Made by a program: the position numbers and the translations under genes
The notes under the pieces: generated by a model
Told to the model about the DNA's origin: nothing
Seen by the model: only the letters and a program-made list of their open reading frames with translations
Databases searched by the model: none
Assembly (NCBI GenBank): GCA_945902775.1
Contig: CAMDMY010000003.1
Coordinates: 1-64,000 of the forward strand
From: Chryseobacterium gleum
GTDB lineage: Bacteria > Bacteroidota > Bacteroidia > Flavobacteriales_D > Crocinitomicaceae
DNA length: 64,000 nt
Direction: 5' to 3'
In this document: one piece after another, positions 7,993 through 18,000 of the stretch
How positions within the stretch are numbered: position 1 is the stretch's first letter
How the letters are laid out: each line of letters starts with the position of its first letter

Positions 7993-9009
7993 ATGTTTAA
8001 ATTAGTTTTCATAGCGGTTTTGGTTTCATTTATAGGAAATGCACAAAATTTTATCACTATAAATGATAAAATTTTTGCGGGTTTTCTATCAAATAACTTC
8101 CCTAACTGTATGAATGAAAATAAATTAGATGCTTCTTCTGAGATTATTCGTTCAACTGAAAACTTAAATTTAAACGGTCTTCAGATAGAAAATATAGAGG
8201 GAATTCAAGCATTTATTAACTTGAAATCGTTAGAGTGTTTAGAAAATAAGTTAAGTTACTTACCTCAACTTCCTTCTAATTTAGTGAAATTAGATTGTAG
8301 TATGAATCAATTAGTTGCTTTACCTACTTTACCAGTTACTCTTGAAGAATTAAGTTGTGCCGTTAATAAATTGACAAAACTTCCTAATTTACCAACTTCT
8401 TTAAAAGTATTGTATTGCAATTTCAATGAAATTACTTCATTACCATCACTACCAAATGAATTAGAATACCTAGCATGTGGATCTAACAAAATCACTTGCT
8501 TACCTACATTACCTTCAACTATTTATTTAGGTGATATCACATTAAATCCTATTAATTGTGTTGCTTCACATGCAGAATGGATGGATGAAGAAAGCTTAAA
8601 AATCCCAATTTGTGAAGAGCATGCTTCGTCTGAAAAATGTATTTGTATATCAACGTCAATATTAAGTGTTGAAAAATCAGATAGTGATGAAAATAAATCC
8701 ATTCAATTAAATTCAACGATTGTTTCAAGCACTGAGGCGAATAATTTAACTTTAATTAATTCGGATAATATTTCCATTTTCCCAAATCCTTTTGAAAAAA
8801 TAATTACTGTAAAATCAAAAGATATTATACATTCAATTCAAGTTAAAGATATTGATGGAAAAATTATTCAACTTTCAACTTTAACCAATCAATCGATTAA
8901 TTCAAATCAAATTGAATTAGACTTAACTGAATTAATTAATGGCATCTATTTTATAGAAACATCCGTTGGAAATATCATCACAATCTACAAAGTGATTAAA
9001 ACAAATTAA
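7993..9009 (+). CDS. Secreted leucine-rich-repeat protein with T9SS type A sorting domain
   Basis: The frame is open from ATG 7969, but the signal peptide MFKLVFIAVLVSFIGNAQ starts at ATG 7993, so that start is preferred. Residues about 75-195 of the mature region hold about six short leucine-rich repeats of the form L-x-x-L-x-C-x-x-N-x-L-x-x-LP-x-LP, the compact bacterial LRR type. A linker (about 200-260) leads to a C-terminal sorting domain beginning ISIFPNPFEKIITVKS and ending NGIYFIETSVG...YKVIK, the type A T9SS CTD recognised and cleaved at the cell surface. Likely an adhesive or binding surface protein; the ligand is unknown. Confidence 0.85.
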   Translation: MFKLVFIAVLVSFIGNAQNFITINDKIFAGFLSNNFPNCMNENKLDASSEIIRSTENLNLNGLQIENIEGIQAFINLKSLECLENKLSYLPQLPSNLVKLDCSMNQLVALPTLPVTLEELSCAVNKLTKLPNLPTSLKVLYCNFNEITSLPSLPNELEYLACGSNKITCLPTLPSTIYLGDITLNPINCVASHAEWMDEESLKIPICEEHASSEKCICISTSILSVEKSDSDENKSIQLNSTIVSSTEANNLTLINSDNISIFPNPFEKIITVKSKDIIHSIQVKDIDGKIIQLSTLTNQSINSNQIELDLTELINGIYFIETSVGNIITIYKVIKTN

Positions 9010-9223
9010 TACTCGTTCTCATTTTTATAAACTTTTATAAGTGGTTATTAGATATTAATTTAATGATTTTCAGTTAAACTTTTACTTTAATACTTTAATA
9101 AAATTAATTATAAATGTATTTTAACAATACGTTAACTTCCACTTATTCATATTAAGAAAAATAATTCATTACTTTAAGAAACTATTTTGTATATTAACAT
9201 AAAAACTATTAACATTCTATACC

Positions 9224-10549
9224 ATGGCTAAGAAAAAAAAAATATACGTACTTGACACGTCCGTCCTTCTTCATGACCACCAGGCAATTATGAGTTTTGG
9301 AGAAAATAATGTCGCGATTCCAATTACGGTATTAGAAGAATTAGACAAATTTAAGGTTGGAAATGATTCAAAAAACTTTAGTGCAAGAGAGGTAATTCGA
9401 TTTATCGATAAACTTTCTGGCGAATCGAGTTTACAAGAATGGATTTCACTTGGTAGTCACCACGGAAGTTTTAAAATTGCTTTAGAAAGCAACCCAAGAG
9501 AGGTGAATGCAGAATATGTTTATTCTATAGGAAAAAACGATCACAAGATTATCAATGCCGCTTTATTTTTAAAAGAAACTGAACCAAAACTTGAGGTAAA
9601 GTTGGTTACCAAAGATATCAATATGCGAATCAAGGCCAAAGCTCTTGGAATTGTAGCAGAAGATTATGCGACTGGTAAAGTAGATCCGGCTGAATTAGAT
9701 AAATCTGGAACATATACAATTGATCATGTTGATTCAGAAGTAATTCGTCAAATTTTTACTAGAGGTAAAATTGATGAAGACGGAATTTTAGGAGAGAAAA
9801 AAACACCAAATGGATATTATATCTTAAAAAATGGTAAAACATCTTCTTTAGTTGTTTATGATGAAGCTAATCAACAAATTGAACGAATTGAAAAGGAATT
9901 TGTTTACGGAATAAAACCTAAAAACGCTGAACAGGCATTTGCTTTTCATGCATTATTAAATAATGAGGTAAAACTTGTAGCTCTTCAAGGAGTTGCAGGA
10001 ACAGGGAAAACTTTGCTTGCCCTTGCATCTGCTTTAGAACAAGCAAAATCATATCAACAAATTATCTTAGCTCGTCCGATTGTTCCACTTTCAAATAAAG
10101 AAATAGGTTTCTTACCTGGTGATGCAAATGATAAAATTAGTCCATACATGGAACCACTTTGGGATAATTTGAAATTCATCAAATCACAATTTGGTGAAAA
10201 TGAGAAAAAACACCGAGCTATACTAGATATGGAGCAACAAGGTAAAATTGTCATTACACCACTTGCTTTTATTAGAGGTAGAAGTTTATCCAATATTTTA
10301 TTCATTGTGGATGAAGCACAAAATTTAACACCACACGAAATCAAAACAATTATTACACGTGCTGGGGAGAATACAAAAATCATTTTTACTGGAGATGTTC
10401 ATCAAATTGATACACCTTACTTAGATGAACATAGTAATGGCTTGGCTTACTTAATAGATAAATTAAAAGGTCAACCACTTTTTGCGCATGTTAAACTAGA
10501 ACGTGGTGAACGATCTGACTTGGCAAATTTAGCAAATGATTTATTGTAA
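9224..10549 (+). CDS. PIN-PhoH family protein (PhoH2-type RNase/helicase)
   Basis: 441 residues. An N-terminal PIN ribonuclease domain (about 5-150: IYVLDTSVLLHD, VLEELDKFK, KNDHKIINAA, LVTKDINMR) is fused to a PhoH ATPase domain (about 235-440) with Walker A GVAGTGKT (256-263) and Walker B ILFIVDEAQNL (D363). Proteins of this architecture unwind and cleave RNA in an ATP-dependent way and are often linked to toxin-antitoxin or RNA quality-control functions; here no antitoxin gene is adjacent. Cytoplasmic. A monocistronic gene with a clear terminator downstream (10571). Confidence 0.9.
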   Translation: MAKKKKIYVLDTSVLLHDHQAIMSFGENNVAIPITVLEELDKFKVGNDSKNFSAREVIRFIDKLSGESSLQEWISLGSHHGSFKIALESNPREVNAEYVYSIGKNDHKIINAALFLKETEPKLEVKLVTKDINMRIKAKALGIVAEDYATGKVDPAELDKSGTYTIDHVDSEVIRQIFTRGKIDEDGILGEKKTPNGYYILKNGKTSSLVVYDEANQQIERIEKEFVYGIKPKNAEQAFAFHALLNNEVKLVALQGVAGTGKTLLALASALEQAKSYQQIILARPIVPLSNKEIGFLPGDANDKISPYMEPLWDNLKFIKSQFGENEKKHRAILDMEQQGKIVITPLAFIRGRSLSNILFIVDEAQNLTPHEIKTIITRAGENTKIIFTGDVHQIDTPYLDEHSNGLAYLIDKLKGQPLFAHVKLERGERSDLANLANDLL

Positions 10550-10570
10550 GAAATAAGAATATAGTTACTT

Positions 10571-10606
10571 CAAAATCCGTCAATTGGCGGATTTTGTTGT
10601 TTTATT
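10571..10606 (+). terminator. Rho-independent terminator of the PhoH gene
   Basis: A perfect 9-bp stem (CAAAATCCG at 10571-10579 with 10588-10596) around an 8-nt loop, followed by a T-rich stretch (TTGTTTTATT). It begins 22 nt after the stop codon. Confidence 0.8.
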
Positions 10607-10650
10607 CTAGACTTTAGATATTTAGACGGTAGAGATGTTAGACTTCTAAT
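10606..10650. repeat. AGAC-TTAGA repeat element (single arm)
   Basis: Contains TAGACTTTAGATATTTAGAC and GTTAGACTTCTAA, the same words found as arms of inverted-repeat elements at 36.0, 36.75 and 38.2 kb. Here it separates the convergent phoH and yfcH genes and touches the latter's stop codon. Confidence 0.6.
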
Positions 10651-11537
10651 TATTTCCCGTAAACCTCCTTAAACGTCTTCTCTAAATCGGTAAAATGGAA
10701 TTTAAAACCTGCGTCCACTATTTTCTGATTCGACACATTAACTCCTTTCAAAACAATCACAGCCATTTCACCCAGTATTAGATTTAAAATAAACGCAGGA
10801 ACTTTTGGAAAGAAAAAAGGTTTGTTTAAAGCTTTCGCTAATGAACTTGAAAATTCTTGGTTAGAATGATTTCCTCCTACTATATTAAACGAACCTGCTA
10901 TCGAATTTTGAATTGCAAACAAAAAAGCATTCGTTAAATCATCTATGTGAACCCACGACATGATTTGTTTACCATCGCCTAATGGAGAACCGATACCGAT
11001 TTGAATTGGTTTAGCAATTTTAGAAAGTGCTCCCTCCTTTTCATCTAAAACAACTGCAGTTCTCATTTTGACAACTCTACACTGACTTTCGAATAAATTA
11101 GCTACATTTTCCCAACTCTTAACTAATTGAGATAAATAATCGCTTCCAAACGGATCTTCTTCTGAATATATTTTCTGATTATCTTCAAAACCATAACAAG
11201 AGATTCCAGAAGCTGAAATGTAACATTCCAAATCAGGTAAATCATTTATTAAACTATATAAAAATTTAGTCGGTTCAATTCTTGAATGAAAGAGTTCTTC
11301 TTTTCTTTTGGCTGTCCAACGTTTATCTCCGATTCCAGAACCACATAAATTGATAATTGCTGAAACATTTTCAAGCGCTTTTTTATCAATCTCTCCTTTT
11401 GAAGGATCCCAATGAAATTCATTTGATTTTTTGGGCGAACGTGAAAGAATCGACACTTTATAATTCGAATTTTCTAGTAGTTTCTGAATTCTTCTTCCAA
11501 TAAAACCTGTTCCGCCAGCGATTAAAATTGTTTTCAT
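10650..11537 (-). CDS. TIGR01777-type NAD-dependent epimerase (YfcH-like)
   Basis: 295 residues, extended SDR fold. The nucleotide-binding motif GGTGFIGRR is at residues 8-16; WDPSKGEID, INLCGSGIGDKRWT, SGISCYGFED and RTAVVLDEKEGAL follow, wording typical of the SDR39U1/YfcH family, which carries an N-terminal epimerase domain and a C-terminal DUF1731 part (about 245-293). The natural substrate is not known for this family. Downstream (5' side) the gap to the GNAT gene is filled by a TTGAGGTTAAG repeat, so it may or may not be co-transcribed with it. Confidence 0.85.
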   Translation of the reverse strand: MKTILIAGGTGFIGRRIQKLLENSNYKVSILSRSPKKSNEFHWDPSKGEIDKKALENVSAIINLCGSGIGDKRWTAKRKEELFHSRIEPTKFLYSLINDLPDLECYISASGISCYGFEDNQKIYSEEDPFGSDYLSQLVKSWENVANLFESQCRVVKMRTAVVLDEKEGALSKIAKPIQIGIGSPLGDGKQIMSWVHIDDLTNAFLFAIQNSIAGSFNIVGGNHSNQEFSSSLAKALNKPFFFPKVPAFILNLILGEMAVIVLKGVNVSNQKIVDAGFKFHFTDLEKTFKEVYGK

Positions 11538-11539
11538 TT

Positions 11540-11595
11540 TTTAATGTTAAGGATAATATTGAGGTTAAGATTGAGGTTAAGATTGAGGTTAAGAT
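11540..11595. repeat. TTGAGGTTAAG repeat tract
   Basis: Three near-perfect tandem units of about 16 nt (ATTGAGGTTAAG) fill the 51-nt gap between the GNAT and YfcH-like genes and run to the GNAT stop codon. Related tracts occur at about 2112-2262 and 34503-34550. Confidence 0.65.
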
Positions 11596-12041
11596 AAATA
11601 AAATCTTCCATTAACCCATTCTGGATCTAGGATTGCATTCTTATACTTATAAAATTCGATTGCTGATTCATTCCAATCTAATACTTGCCAATCCATTCGT
11701 TTGACTTTCTTTTCTTTCGCAATTTCAACAACTCTATCAAATAATTTCGAACCAACTCCCAATCCTCTAGTTGATGGTTTAACATAAAAATCTTCTAAAT
11801 ATAAACAAACACCTTTCCAGGTTGAATAAGATGTATAATATAAAGCAAAGCCAACAATTTCATTTTCTAACTCATAAACGATTGCCTCACAAATCTTTTC
11901 ATCAAATAAATGTTTTGCTAATTCTTCTGAAGTATTTGACACCTCATTGGGCGCTTTCTCAAAAGTTGCTAAGTCTTTTATTAATTGATAAATAGCTAAT
12001 TCATCACCTCTTTGTGCTTGTCTAATTGTTTCCTTTTTCAT
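11589..12041 (-). CDS. GNAT N-acetyltransferase, diamine/SSAT-like
   Basis: 150 residues, one GNAT domain. The order IRQAQRGDELAIYQLIKDLA, FEKAPNEV, LYLEDFYVKPSTRGLGVGSKL (acetyl-CoA binding motif A, R/Q-x-x-G-x-G/A) and WQVLDWNESAIEFYK is characteristic of the spermidine/diamine N1-acetyltransferase (SSAT) branch, so polyamine or a similar primary amine is the likely acceptor. Its start codon overlaps the stop of sprA by one base (TAATG), so it is translationally coupled to the sprA operon. Confidence 0.82.
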   Translation of the reverse strand: MKKETIRQAQRGDELAIYQLIKDLATFEKAPNEVSNTSEELAKHLFDEKICEAIVYELENEIVGFALYYTSYSTWKGVCLYLEDFYVKPSTRGLGVGSKLFDRVVEIAKEKKVKRMDWQVLDWNESAIEFYKYKNAILDPEWVNGRFYLS

Positions 12042-15000
12042 TATTGAACGCCAGCTAAATTAAAACGTAATTTGATACCACAACTCATGTTTCCTGTTGG
12101 ATAAGATGTTGCTATTTTAGGATTTGTAATCACCTGATCATAATATGCTTGAATTACTAAATTTGGTCCAACATTGTAATCTGCAGATGATTTAATAGAG
12201 ACTACTTTTTGTCCTGCAGTTGCTTGATTTGAATTCTCAACAATTTTTCTAATGACAGTTAAGTTATCACGAATAGATAAATCAAATCTTAAATTAACCG
12301 GGCTAGAAGGAATATTTTTAATTGGTATTTTCACCTTCGTGAATTTATATCCTGTCCCGATTACCCATTCAGTTCCTAAAACTTCCGTCACCTGATTATT
12401 ACTCAAAGAAAGAGTCGCACTTCGCTCTTTTTTAATTTCAAATTTTGTAATTAATCCTTGTCCTCCGACATTCCAAGTAGCATCAATTCCAAGTAATGGA
12501 GAAAAACGCTCAACGATTGTTACATTTTGAATCACTCTTTGTGCTTCAAAATTGTTATTAATATCTCTACTAGTCCCCGCTTCGTTGGCCTTTAAATTTG
12601 TTTGCATTCCAGCAATTGAAACTGTTGAACTGTAACCATGACGAACAACAAAATTTTTAGCTAATTTTTTCATAAAAGCCATTTTCGTTAATCCATTGTA
12701 ATTTATGCTCCAATTTGGAATCGGTAAATTTTTAATCGGATTAACATTTCGAGCATTTACAGTATTATTAGTATAAGATGTAAGGAACGCGCCCAATACC
12801 ACTTGTTGTTGAGAACCGTCGTATCCATCGAAGTAACCTGAAGGCAATTTAGTAGAAGTTGGATTGGCTTGACCTAACAAAGCAGAAACCAATTGGCGAT
12901 TTGCTAACAATTTATCAAAAGTTGCAGAACCATACTGATTGCTTCGATTTGACAAAGCAAAAGCAGAATTAGTTGAAACAGTTGTATACGTCAACGTTGC
13001 TGTTTCTACCTGACTTTGAGCCCTAAATTGACCAGATGCATTTGGATCTGTGCTAGTTGGGTCATCCTTTTGCCATCTATAAAAATCACTTGAATTATTT
13101 GTATATGTTCTGTTTGCATTTAACTCAACCATAACATCTTTAATAGGTTCAACACTTCCTCTAATGGTAATGTTTTGAGTATGTGTTACAACGTGTGCTT
13201 TCGGAAGTGCATCATTCTTAACTAACCAATTATTGGTTGTATTTCCTACTTCCGCACTTCTTGAAGAAGCAATGTCGGCAACACTATATCCATTTGGTCT
13301 TCCTAATAAATCATAACCTTGCTTTCCAAAAGTAAAACTTGTTAAAGGAGAATTTAATCCATTTGTTGTTCCTAAAACTCTAGAATCCTGATTAAAACCA
13401 GGTAATAAAGTTCCATCGGTCATTGCGTAAGTGCCTGATACATTTCGAACACTCATCAACATTCTCGCTAAAAACCCAGCTAACGGATCAACACTTTCTT
13501 TACTTCGTTCTTCTCTATTTTTTTTACGTTTATCTCTTCGTTCTTGTCGTTTCTCTTTTCTTTCTCTTTTACGTTTCGCTTTTTTCTCCTCCTCTGTCAT
13601 TTCAGATTCAGGTTTCTCTTCTATTGCCGGTTTATTTTTAGTTTCTGATTTCCCTTTAAAATCATCTTGTTTTTCGTCAATTCTTGATTTCGCTCCAGCG
13701 GTTTGACGTTGTGCTTTACCACCACTATTTACTTTCTTTAGATAGGGGACTTTATTATACAAGTTCGTAAAATTCATCTGACTAGTCATGTTGACTGTTC
13801 GCGTATTTTGAATTGTATTCCCAAAATCTGTTTGTCCTAATGGTGCACGTTGCCAATTATAAGATCCTCCATATTTAACATTTCCAGTCATCCAATTTAA
13901 GGCTGGAATTTTATCAAAAGGCACATTATAACCCAGCGAGAAATTTTGCGTATAATCCATTGTTTTACCACCTGATGGAAGTTGGGAAGAAATGGTATCT
14001 TTAAAAGCTCTATATCCATCTGGATTGTCTTTTTTATTTACTTGTCCTTGACCTTCTTCAAAAATCGATTTGTTGGTCGCATCAAACGTAAACTTTAAAT
14101 TCTTAGTGATATCATATCCCAATGTATACTGTCTTCTCCATGTAAACTGCTTCACATAAACTGCTCTGAAATTATACTCTGGAACCAAGTTATTTCTAAT
14201 TTGACGCTCATTATAACTTCTCATTAAATCATTCGTGAAAGCCACATTTTTAGGAACTAAATACAAATTCATATCCTTTACAATCGACCACCATTTTGAC
14301 TTTTGCATGAATTTTACATTCTTAAACGGCTCTATTGGTTTAGCACTAAAAGAATAATTATAATTCAACGCACCTGTGTAAGTCTTTGTTCTATCGTACT
14401 TGGTATTAAAATCTTTCTTTAAATTTTCTGCATAAGCATAACTTGCAGCCCAATTCGAAACTTTCCAAAAATGAGGAGTTGACCCTGCAGCCGCTTCTTT
14501 TCGAACATTTGTAAAATTGAATGATTTACGTTCAGTTAAATCTTGTCCTAATTGTGCTTTTTCTTTTCTCGTTTTTAAATCATAATCCGACAATTTAATA
14601 TCTGGATTAAAAGGATCATATTCTGGATTTATAACATTCAAAGAATGTCCATAGAAGAAAGGTAAGGAAAGGCGGGTTTGTTTTCCAAAAAATTGGCCTA
14701 ACTGAATATTTGTATTTAAATCTAATCCGATTTTTTCATTTCTTTGACGTTCTTGTACTCTACTTTCTACACTTCCCCAGTTAACACCGCTGTAATTTCC
14801 AGACATTGAAACATTGGCAAAATCAGCAGCTTGGACTTGTGCTTGAGCTACAGCAGCTGACCCCCCTTCAGTAGTAAAATCAGATAATCGAAGCTCATTA
14901 ATCCAAACAATAGCACATTGTGATGCTCCATTATCAGCTCCCCCATTTGGCCAAGGATTTATTTGAGTTTTTGCTGGATTACGAAGTCCAACCATAAGCG

Positions 15001-18000
15001 TTTTTATCCCTTGTAAATTCGGACTACCCTTTACCTTCAACATCCTCTTCGGATTTTTAGGGTCAATTTCCGAATATTCTAAAACATACGAAATAGTATT
15101 ACTTCCATTTTCAACCGCCTTGTTTCTTGCTGCTTTTAAATTCAATAAATCATCAAAAACAATCTCCATATTGTTCGACTCAGGCCAAATATCTTCAGGA
15201 AGTGTTGCGCCATGAGCGGTTTTATTCAATGGAAATTCATATTCATAATAATTGTCACTAAAATCTGAACCTAATCGAACAAACAAGGTTAAATCTTCAT
15301 TATTGTAAGGCATTGCAGCACTTACCTCTTCAGCATGAACAAACATTTTCAATTTCTTATACGTTCGAACATCAAATAGTACGTTTTTATAAGTTGCCCT
15401 AGCATCACCATCTTTCAAATTACAAACATCTAAAACTAATGATTGCTCATTCAATTGACGCTGAACCGCTTGTGATGGGTCTGTTTCACGAACAATTCCT
15501 GGTGGGACTTCATATTTAATTGGCTGACGTTGATCGTTTTCTTCTACGTTTACTGTTCCAATATTAAAAGCTGTAGAATTTGGTTCCGGATTTATTCCAT
15601 CACCAGGCTGATTTAAATCATCTACGTATTTTCTCCACTCACCTCTTACTAATTCTAATTTTGCGAAACGTAAAACAACCTCTTCATCAAAATCCTTGAC
15701 AAACATTCGCATAAAACGGATGGATCTAAAATCTTGAATTCCATTCACTTTTCGTTGATATTCTTTTACAGGAACTTTAAATTGAATCCAACGTTCTGTC
15801 TTTTGAGTTGTGCCAGAACCAACTGTTAATTCTTGAATACTTGTAATATAATTCTTCCCTTCAACTATTTCATTTGGACGTAAACTAACTCTGTATTGAA
15901 AATAACTTTCAGATTCAGCTAAATTGTTATCTCCATTTATATCTTCAATATCAGGTGATGTATTTGCAGCGGTTGGATATGCTCCTTGATTGATTGAATT
16001 AGACATAGTTGGAGTCGGTGAATTTCCCTCTAATCCATTGAATCTTTTATACCTTCCTAAAATGTTAACTTTCTCATCATCATAACGATCATCTCTATAA
16101 AACGTGTAATTATCATTCGATGGATCCGAAATCATTTTAGCTTTTGCGGAAGGTGATAATGTTGAATTGTTATTCACCCAATTTACATAATTCGTATAGG
16201 CATTTAATTCATCTACATCTTTGTAGCCATCCAAACCAACATCTTGATTTGCTCTTGCAACATCATCATTATCAAACGCATTTACAATAGTTTGTTGTGA
16301 AGATACTCTAGCCCAATCAGTTGTATCTAAATCATTTTGGATACTTACGCCTGTTGGAGGTAATCCATTTTCAAAACTTTTATGTGCATCAGGCAAAATA
16401 TCTTCTGAGATATTTCCTAAATTGAAATACAATGTCCCTCCACTATGAGCAGCATTTGGATTTACCTTTTCAGCATCTACGTTAAAAGGGTCTAACATCC
16501 AAAATTGAATGTATTCAATATTAGTTTGCTCAAAATCATTGGTTGATAACGAACGCATAATACCACCCCAACGATCTTCTGGATTTACCCAAGTTCCATC
16601 CGGATTTACAGTAGAAGTTGTATCATAATTATAGATTCCTCTTTCCAAAGGATAATAAGCTAAATCAAGTGTCTGAATTGGAGTTGGCGTACCATATGCT
16701 AATTGTGTATTAGGAAATAATTCTTTTGTTTGAATAATCCTCATACGACTATCTGAAAGCATCTCAGGATCGTCTTTTATGTGTTGGGGAGTATAACTAT
16801 TACTAGCATAAAATAACTGATCTATTTGATACCAAGAAATTTTTGAACGCTTAAAATTGTTTGGTAATAATTTTGTTTTTGCTTCTGGAAATAAATCATC
16901 TTGACCTTGAGGAATAGTTGCTAATTTCCACGCATTTTGAGATTTTAAATCGATTGTACTTTGAGCCCCTTCAAAATCATCTACATAGGAAATTCCAGCT
17001 TTACTGATTGCACTTGGAGCACCCGGAATAATATGTGCGAACTCACCCGTAAAAGATAATGTTGATTTCTCAATAGTAGAAATTACAGGAAGAAAATCGA
17101 CCATTTTTGTTAAAAAAGGAAGATTAGTTTTATAGGCTATATCGAATCCTAAAATATTATTTTTAAATGGTTCACTTCCAATATCTACTTTTTGTGTAAC
17201 AGGACGTTCCATCATTCTCATCCACGTTGCTCCAACATTGAAATTTGGATTAAACATATAATTATATCTACCTCCAACTAATGATTTTGATTGAAATCCA
17301 AAAACAGAATTACTTTCAATCGATATTTTAATCGGTGTATTCGATTCTAAAATACCTGTATTTAATATTTTAACTCTTCCTAAGTTATAATCAACCGTAT
17401 AATCTGATCCCTCAATTAATTTAATTCCACCTGCAGTAACAGAAACAGCTCCTTCAGGAACGTTCAGTGCATTTAATGGAATATCAGAAGTAACTGTTGA
17501 TTGATACTCACCCTTAAAACTAAAACGATTTTTACTCGGGATTTGTTGAGCGGCTATTTTTGTTGAATCGTATAATTCTGAATAGGCTACTTGATCTATC
17601 GTAACGTCTGAAAGTCCAGCTGCCTTCAATTTTAATTTTAAAGTTGCTCCAAAAGGTTCAATTGTAGAGAAATAAACTCGGCCATTTTTAGTATTAATTG
17701 TTCCTCCATTATCCGCTTTGTTGCCATTAAAATTCATTGGAGCAAAATCGAAAACACCATCTCCAAAAGGTTGATTGTTTTGATTGATTTTATCCATGTC
17801 TAACAATTCAACAAGCAATTTATCATCAACGCCAGGATATGGAAAAAATGGAACGGGTAAAGAAGTGGATGGATTATTGTATAACAAATTCATTTTAAAT
17901 CCCTGTTGTCCAACTTGATAGGCTCCAATTGAATATACATTTTTCATCATCAAATCCCATAATTTATTTTTAGGATTTGTGATTGTTGGTTTTAATAATT

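Noticed and set aside
9224-10549. Phosphate-starvation operon linking PhoH with the phosphate transporter
   Set aside because: The genes are 18 kb apart and not co-oriented, with no shared regulatory motif seen; the PhoH name is historical.
13423-13706. Plus-strand frames rich in F, L and S
   Set aside because: Antisense reading of the charged block in sprA (Lys/Arg codons give Phe/Leu/Ser on the other strand).
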